This document shows positions 4,135-6,905 of a stretch of DNA of 6,905 nt, piece by piece. The position numbers were made by a program, and so were the translations under genes. Numbering within the stretch: the stretch's first letter is position 1; the number at the start of each line of letters is the position of its first letter. The notes beneath the pieces were generated by a model. It searched no databases. It was not told where the DNA came from and worked only from the letters and a program-made list of their open reading frames with translations. Origin of the DNA: Solirubrobacterales bacterium (GTDB taxonomy: Bacteria; Actinomycetota; Thermoleophilia; Solirubrobacterales; Solirubrobacteraceae); NCBI GenBank assembly GCA_025963955.1, contig JAOPZU010000611.1, positions 1 to 6,905 on the forward strand, in the 5' to 3' direction.

Positions 4135-5010
4135 ATGGCAACGAACCAGACGCAGCCGCAGGTAGCACCGCCAATCGATCTCCCCGGATACGAGGACGAT
4201 CTCCGCAAGGGCCGCGGCGAGCAGGTCTTCAACGACTACTTCGGCTGGCTCGAGCAGATCGCCGGCATGATGCTGTTGACCGGCAAGGCCGTCGTCGCGA
4301 CGTTCACGCCGCCGTACAGCTGGAAGGAGGAGTTCGTCGAGGAGTCCTTCCTCATCCTCCGCCGCTGCCTCATCCCCATGATCATCTGCACCACGGCCTT
4401 CGGCTTCGGTGCTCCCGGGCTGCAGGCGTCGAACCTGACGCAGATCTTCGGCACCATCGATCGTGAGGGCGCCTTCTTCGTGATGGCCTCCATCCGCGAG
4501 TTCGCGGGCTGGATCAACGGCATGGTCATCGCCGGCGTCGCCGGCACCGCCATCTGCGCCGACCTCGGCGCTCGCAAGGTGCGCGAGGAGCTCGACGCCA
4601 TGGCCGTCCTCGGCCTGGACCCGGTGCGGCAGATCGTCACACCGCGCTTCCTGGCGCTCGGCATCCTCACCCCGCTGATGAACATCGTCGCGCTCGTGTT
4701 CGGCGTCATGGGCGGCTGGTTCGCCGCTGTCGTCGTCTGGGGCGAGACCTCGGCCGGCTACGTCGCGACGTTCACGTCGAACTTCACCTTCCCGGACCTG
4801 TTCGGCGCGGTGTTCAAGACGACGGGCTTCGGCTTCATCATCGCGATCGCCGTCTGTTACAAGGGCCTGAACGTGAAGGGCGGGGCGCAGGGCGTCGGCA
4901 AGGCCGTCAACCAGGCCGTCGTCGTCGCGTTCGCGGGGATCTGGATCTTCAACTACCTGTTCACGGCGATCCTTCTCGCGGCGTACCCCGAGACCGGCAA
5001 CCTTCACTAA
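4135..5010 (+). CDS. yrbEA: MlaE/YrbE-family ABC transporter permease (first of pair)
   Basis: This 291-residue integral membrane protein is one half of the permease pair that receives lipid from MCE proteins and couples to the ATPase. After a hydrophilic N-terminus comes an amphipathic helix (about 32-58) like the interfacial helix of MlaE, then hydrophobic segments at roughly 72-94, 114-141, 171-203, 224-242 and 262-284. The family hallmark is intact at residues 133-171: AGVAGTAICADLGARKVREE followed by LDAMAVLGLDPVRQIVTPR. This holds the Glu-Glu-x-Asp-Ala coupling loop thought to contact the ATPase. Length is typical of actinobacterial YrbE proteins. The start is preceded by a G-rich Shine-Dalgarno inside a leader ORF. 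The next permease follows after 15 bp, so the two are surely co-transcribed. Being first of the pair it corresponds to the YrbEA type by position; the A/B label is by gene order only. Confidence 0.93.
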   Translation: MATNQTQPQVAPPIDLPGYEDDLRKGRGEQVFNDYFGWLEQIAGMMLLTGKAVVATFTPPYSWKEEFVEESFLILRRCLIPMIICTTAFGFGAPGLQASNLTQIFGTIDREGAFFVMASIREFAGWINGMVIAGVAGTAICADLGARKVREELDAMAVLGLDPVRQIVTPRFLALGILTPLMNIVALVFGVMGGWFAAVVVWGETSAGYVATFTSNFTFPDLFGAVFKTTGFGFIIAIAVCYKGLNVKGGAQGVGKAVNQAVVVAFAGIWIFNYLFTAILLAAYPETGNLH

Positions 5011-5017
5011 GGAGAGG
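5009..5017 (+). promoter_or_regulatory. Ribosome binding site of yrbEB overlapping the yrbEA stop
   Basis: AAGGAGAGG starts inside the TAA stop of the upstream permease and ends 8 bases before the ATG at 5026. This arrangement favours coupled translation of the two permeases in equal amounts. Confidence 0.7.
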
Positions 5018-5025
5018 AAGACACC

Positions 5026-5889
5026 ATGGAATCCTCACCACTGAGAGCTCCTCGCCTGCGCGGCGAGATGTCCGGACCGCCCGCGAGCGAGCGGTTCACC
5101 AAGGGCCTCCAGGGCCCGGTCAAGAACATCCTGGAGGAGGCCGCCGAGATCGGCGTCTTCACCGGGCGCGCGATCATGGAGCTGCGCGGCGTCTGGCGCT
5201 ACTCCGCCGAGATCCTGCGGCAGTGCGGCGTCCTCATCGCCGGCTCCGCCGCGATCATCTGCTTCATGACGTTCCTGATGGGGACGACGTGCGGCAGCGA
5301 GGCCAACTACGTTCTCCGCGGCTACGGCGCGACCGTCTACTCGGGCGTGTTCACGAGCTACTGCGCGGTCCGGGAGATGATCCCGTACATGTGGGGCTAC
5401 ATCCTGGCCGCCAAGGTCGGATGCGGTCTGTGCGCGGAGATCGGCTCCATGCGCATCCAGGACGAGATCGACGCGATGGAGTCGATGGGCCTCAACCCCA
5501 TGCGCTACATCGTGGCCACCCGGCTGGTCGCGGGCTGGATCACGTTCCCGCTCATCTGGGTGGTCGCCGTCGCCACGCACTTCTTCGGCGCGTTCCTCGT
5601 TGTCGTCGTGCAGATCGGCGAGGTGTCGCAGGGCGGCTGGGAGAACGTCAACTGGACGTTCAGCACGCCCAAGGACTTCCTCTTCTGCTTCATCAAGGTC
5701 ATGGTGAGCAGCACGATCATCATGGTCCTCGGGATGTTCTACGGCTACCGCGCAAGCGGCGGGCCGGTCGGGGTGGGCAACGCCACCGCCAAGTCGATGA
5801 TCCTCAACCTCATCCTGCTGCACGTGGTGGGCGCCGGGTTCACGATGTTGTTCTGGGGGCTGAAGCCGAACGCTCCAGTCGGCGGCTAA
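5026..5889 (+). CDS. yrbEB: MlaE/YrbE-family ABC transporter permease (second of pair)
   Basis: This 287-residue permease would pair with the preceding one to form the membrane channel of the Mce importer. The N-terminal 30 residues are polar; an amphipathic helix follows (about 34-58). Hydrophobic segments lie at roughly 66-87, 104-135, 163-198, 217-240 and 257-279. The MlaE hallmark is KVGCGLCAEIGSMRIQDEID (130-149) followed by AMESMGLNPMRYIVATR (150-166), with Asp146-Glu147-x-Asp149-Ala150 as the ATPase-coupling loop. Seven cysteines (67, 79, 89, 113, 133, 136, 221) stand out; Cys133 and Cys136 fall inside the hallmark region. A second ATG at 5068 could start the protein but lacks a comparable ribosome site, so the start at 5026 is preferred. 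The MCE gene follows after 27 bp, in the same operon. Confidence 0.92.
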   Translation: MESSPLRAPRLRGEMSGPPASERFTKGLQGPVKNILEEAAEIGVFTGRAIMELRGVWRYSAEILRQCGVLIAGSAAIICFMTFLMGTTCGSEANYVLRGYGATVYSGVFTSYCAVREMIPYMWGYILAAKVGCGLCAEIGSMRIQDEIDAMESMGLNPMRYIVATRLVAGWITFPLIWVVAVATHFFGAFLVVVVQIGEVSQGGWENVNWTFSTPKDFLFCFIKVMVSSTIIMVLGMFYGYRASGGPVGVGNATAKSMILNLILLHVVGAGFTMLFWGLKPNAPVGG

Positions 5890-5916
5890 AGCAAGTACTA
5901 GGTCAGGGGTCGGGGA

Positions 5917-6905
5917 ATGGCATACGGAGCAGTTGACGACGACGTCACGGACGACGACGGGACGAAGGCGGGCGCGGGCGACCGCGTCCGCAGCGGCGGG
6001 CTTTGGCTCGTCGGTCGCCCCTGGCTGTTCATCGGCCTCGCCGCGTTCATCGCGTTGGGTCTGTGGGCGAAGAGCACCCGGACCCAGCCGCATCAGGTCA
6101 AGGTCGTCTTCGACGAGGCGGCGAGCCTCTACAACGGGCTCGACGTCCGCGTGGACGGCCTCGATGCCGGCAAGGTCAAGAAGGTCCGGAACGAGAACGG
6201 CCTGGCCGTCGTGACCCTCGGCATCAAGGACGACAAGGTCTGGCCCCTGCACCAGGGCACCAAGGCCGTCCTGCGCTTCGGCTCGACGATCGGCAACGGC
6301 ACGCGCCAGATCGAGCTCGTCCCGGGCCCGGACAGCGCGCCCGAGATCAAGGACGGCGGCGTCATCACGAACGCCAACTCCGTCGAGGCGGTCGAGTTCG
6401 ACCAGGTGTTCGACACCTTCGACAAGAAGACCCGCGCGGCGCTCCAGGGCACGCTGAAGGGCACGGGCGACACCTTCGGCCCGCGCGCGAAGCAGCTGCG
6501 CTCGGCCGTCCAGGAGTCCCCGAAGGCCCTCGAGTCCCTCGCGAACCTCACGGGCGACCTGAGCGCCGACGAGCCCGCCCTGCGCGCGTTCGTCGCCAAC
6601 ACCTACCGCGTGACCACCACGCTCCAGGCGCGCAAGGCGCAGCTCTCCGACCTCGTCGGCGTCGCCTCGCAGACCTTCCGCACCTTCGCCGCCAACACGG
6701 ACGGCATCAAGGCGTCGCTCGACCGCTTCCCCGGCACCGTGCGCGAGGCGCGTACGACGCTCACGCGGCTCGACGGGAGCGTCGACCACCTCGACGGGCT
6801 CGTGCGGGACCTGAAGCCCGGCGCCACGCAGCTCGGGCTCCTGAGCCGTGACCTGCGCCCGGCGCTCGCCAACCTGCGCAAGACGATCCCCGTCGCGGTC
6901 ACGAC
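5917..6905 (+). CDS. MCE-domain (MlaD-like) lipid-transport protein, 3' end outside window
   Basis: The frame opens at the ATG at 5917 and stays open to the right edge: 329 complete codons without a stop. A polar, Asp-rich N-terminus (DDDVTDDDG, 7-15) is followed by one membrane segment at about residues 31-50 (WLVGRPWLFIGLAAFIALGL), placing the rest outside the cytoplasmic membrane. An MCE domain occupies about 59-137: HQVKVVFDEAASLYNGLDVR, then VDGLDAGKVKKVRN, then LRFGSTIGNGTRQIELVPG. This has the L-x-x-G-x-x-V-R-x-x-G-x-x-x-G-x-V core of MlaD-like proteins. From about 155 on the sequence is mostly helical, with recurring Leu/Ala spacing and Thr/Asp breaks, as in the long helical domains of actinobacterial Mce proteins that assemble into a tunnel. 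ATG 5917 is preceded by G-rich sequence (AGGGG at 5905-5909), a moderate ribosome site. As first gene after the permeases it takes the MceA-like position, but the label is positional. No lipobox is seen in the visible part. Confidence 0.93.
   Translation, partial: MAYGAVDDDVTDDDGTKAGAGDRVRSGGLWLVGRPWLFIGLAAFIALGLWAKSTRTQPHQVKVVFDEAASLYNGLDVRVDGLDAGKVKKVRNENGLAVVTLGIKDDKVWPLHQGTKAVLRFGSTIGNGTRQIELVPGPDSAPEIKDGGVITNANSVEAVEFDQVFDTFDKKTRAALQGTLKGTGDTFGPRAKQLRSAVQESPKALESLANLTGDLSADEPALRAFVANTYRVTTTLQARKAQLSDLVGVASQTFRTFAANTDGIKASLDRFPGTVREARTTLTRLDGSVDHLDGLVRDLKPGATQLGLLSRDLRPALANLRKTIPVAVT

Noticed and set aside
2963..5007. Long minus-strand open frames opposite the ATPase and first permease (2963-4000 and 4006-5007)
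   Set aside because: Antisense shadows of high-GC genes, dominated by Glu/Asp/Arg/His/Val/Leu with no domain pattern; both plus-strand genes have complete family motifs.
5035..6789. Minus-strand open frame of 584 codons opposite yrbEB and the MCE gene
   Set aside because: Shadow of two genes with clear families. The product is Arg/Asp/Glu/Val-rich without motifs and has no plausible ribosome site.
1..6905. CRISPR array, tRNA/rRNA, insertion sequence or prophage signals
   Set aside because: No regularly spaced direct repeats, RNA gene motifs, transposase-like frames or terminal inverted repeats were seen by reading both strands.

Overview
The window is about 70% G+C with strong G/C preference at third codon positions, ATG starts and short gaps between genes. 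It carries an actinobacterial-type Mce lipid-transport locus. The style (Mce genes headed by their own ATPase gene, a GAF/LuxR-like regulator end, leaderless promoters) fits a deep-branching actinobacterium such as Thermoleophilia/Solirubrobacterales. That placement is inference from sequence style, not from a marker gene.

Left part (1-1300): the 3' end of a LuxR/NarL-type regulator gene converges, 11 bp apart, on a minus-strand gene whose product resembles the beta (small) subunit of soluble diiron hydroxylases of the propane/phenol/toluene monooxygenase group. No alpha subunit, reductase or coupling protein is visible beside it.

Middle part (1301-3022): a 207-bp divergent intergenic region precedes an SCP2 sterol-binding-like gene, which ends at a strong hairpin terminator. 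A small one-pass membrane protein gene follows. A convergent minus-strand gene for a SnoaL/NTF2-fold protein faces it. A second divergent region (2815-3022, 208 bp) separates the SnoaL gene from the Mce locus.

Right part (3023-6905): an Mkl/MceG-like ABC ATPase, a 182-nt gap rich in perfect inverted repeats with a 9-codon leader ORF, then two MlaE/YrbE permeases, then the first MCE-domain protein, which runs off the right edge. Together these form an ABC importer of hydrophobic substrates. The ATPase drives a permease pair that receives substrate from envelope-spanning MCE proteins; further mce genes probably lie to the right. The SCP2 protein could carry the imported lipid in the cytoplasm, and the SnoaL and hydroxylase-like genes could act on such compounds, but this link rests only on proximity.

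No stretch over 300 bases lacks a gene. The gaps hold the most unusual signals. Three genes share a -10 hexamer placed exactly 6 bp before the ATG (leaderless promoters). Three intergenic regions carry alternating runs of G and C in a similar arrangement. I saw no tRNA, rRNA, insertion sequence or CRISPR array.
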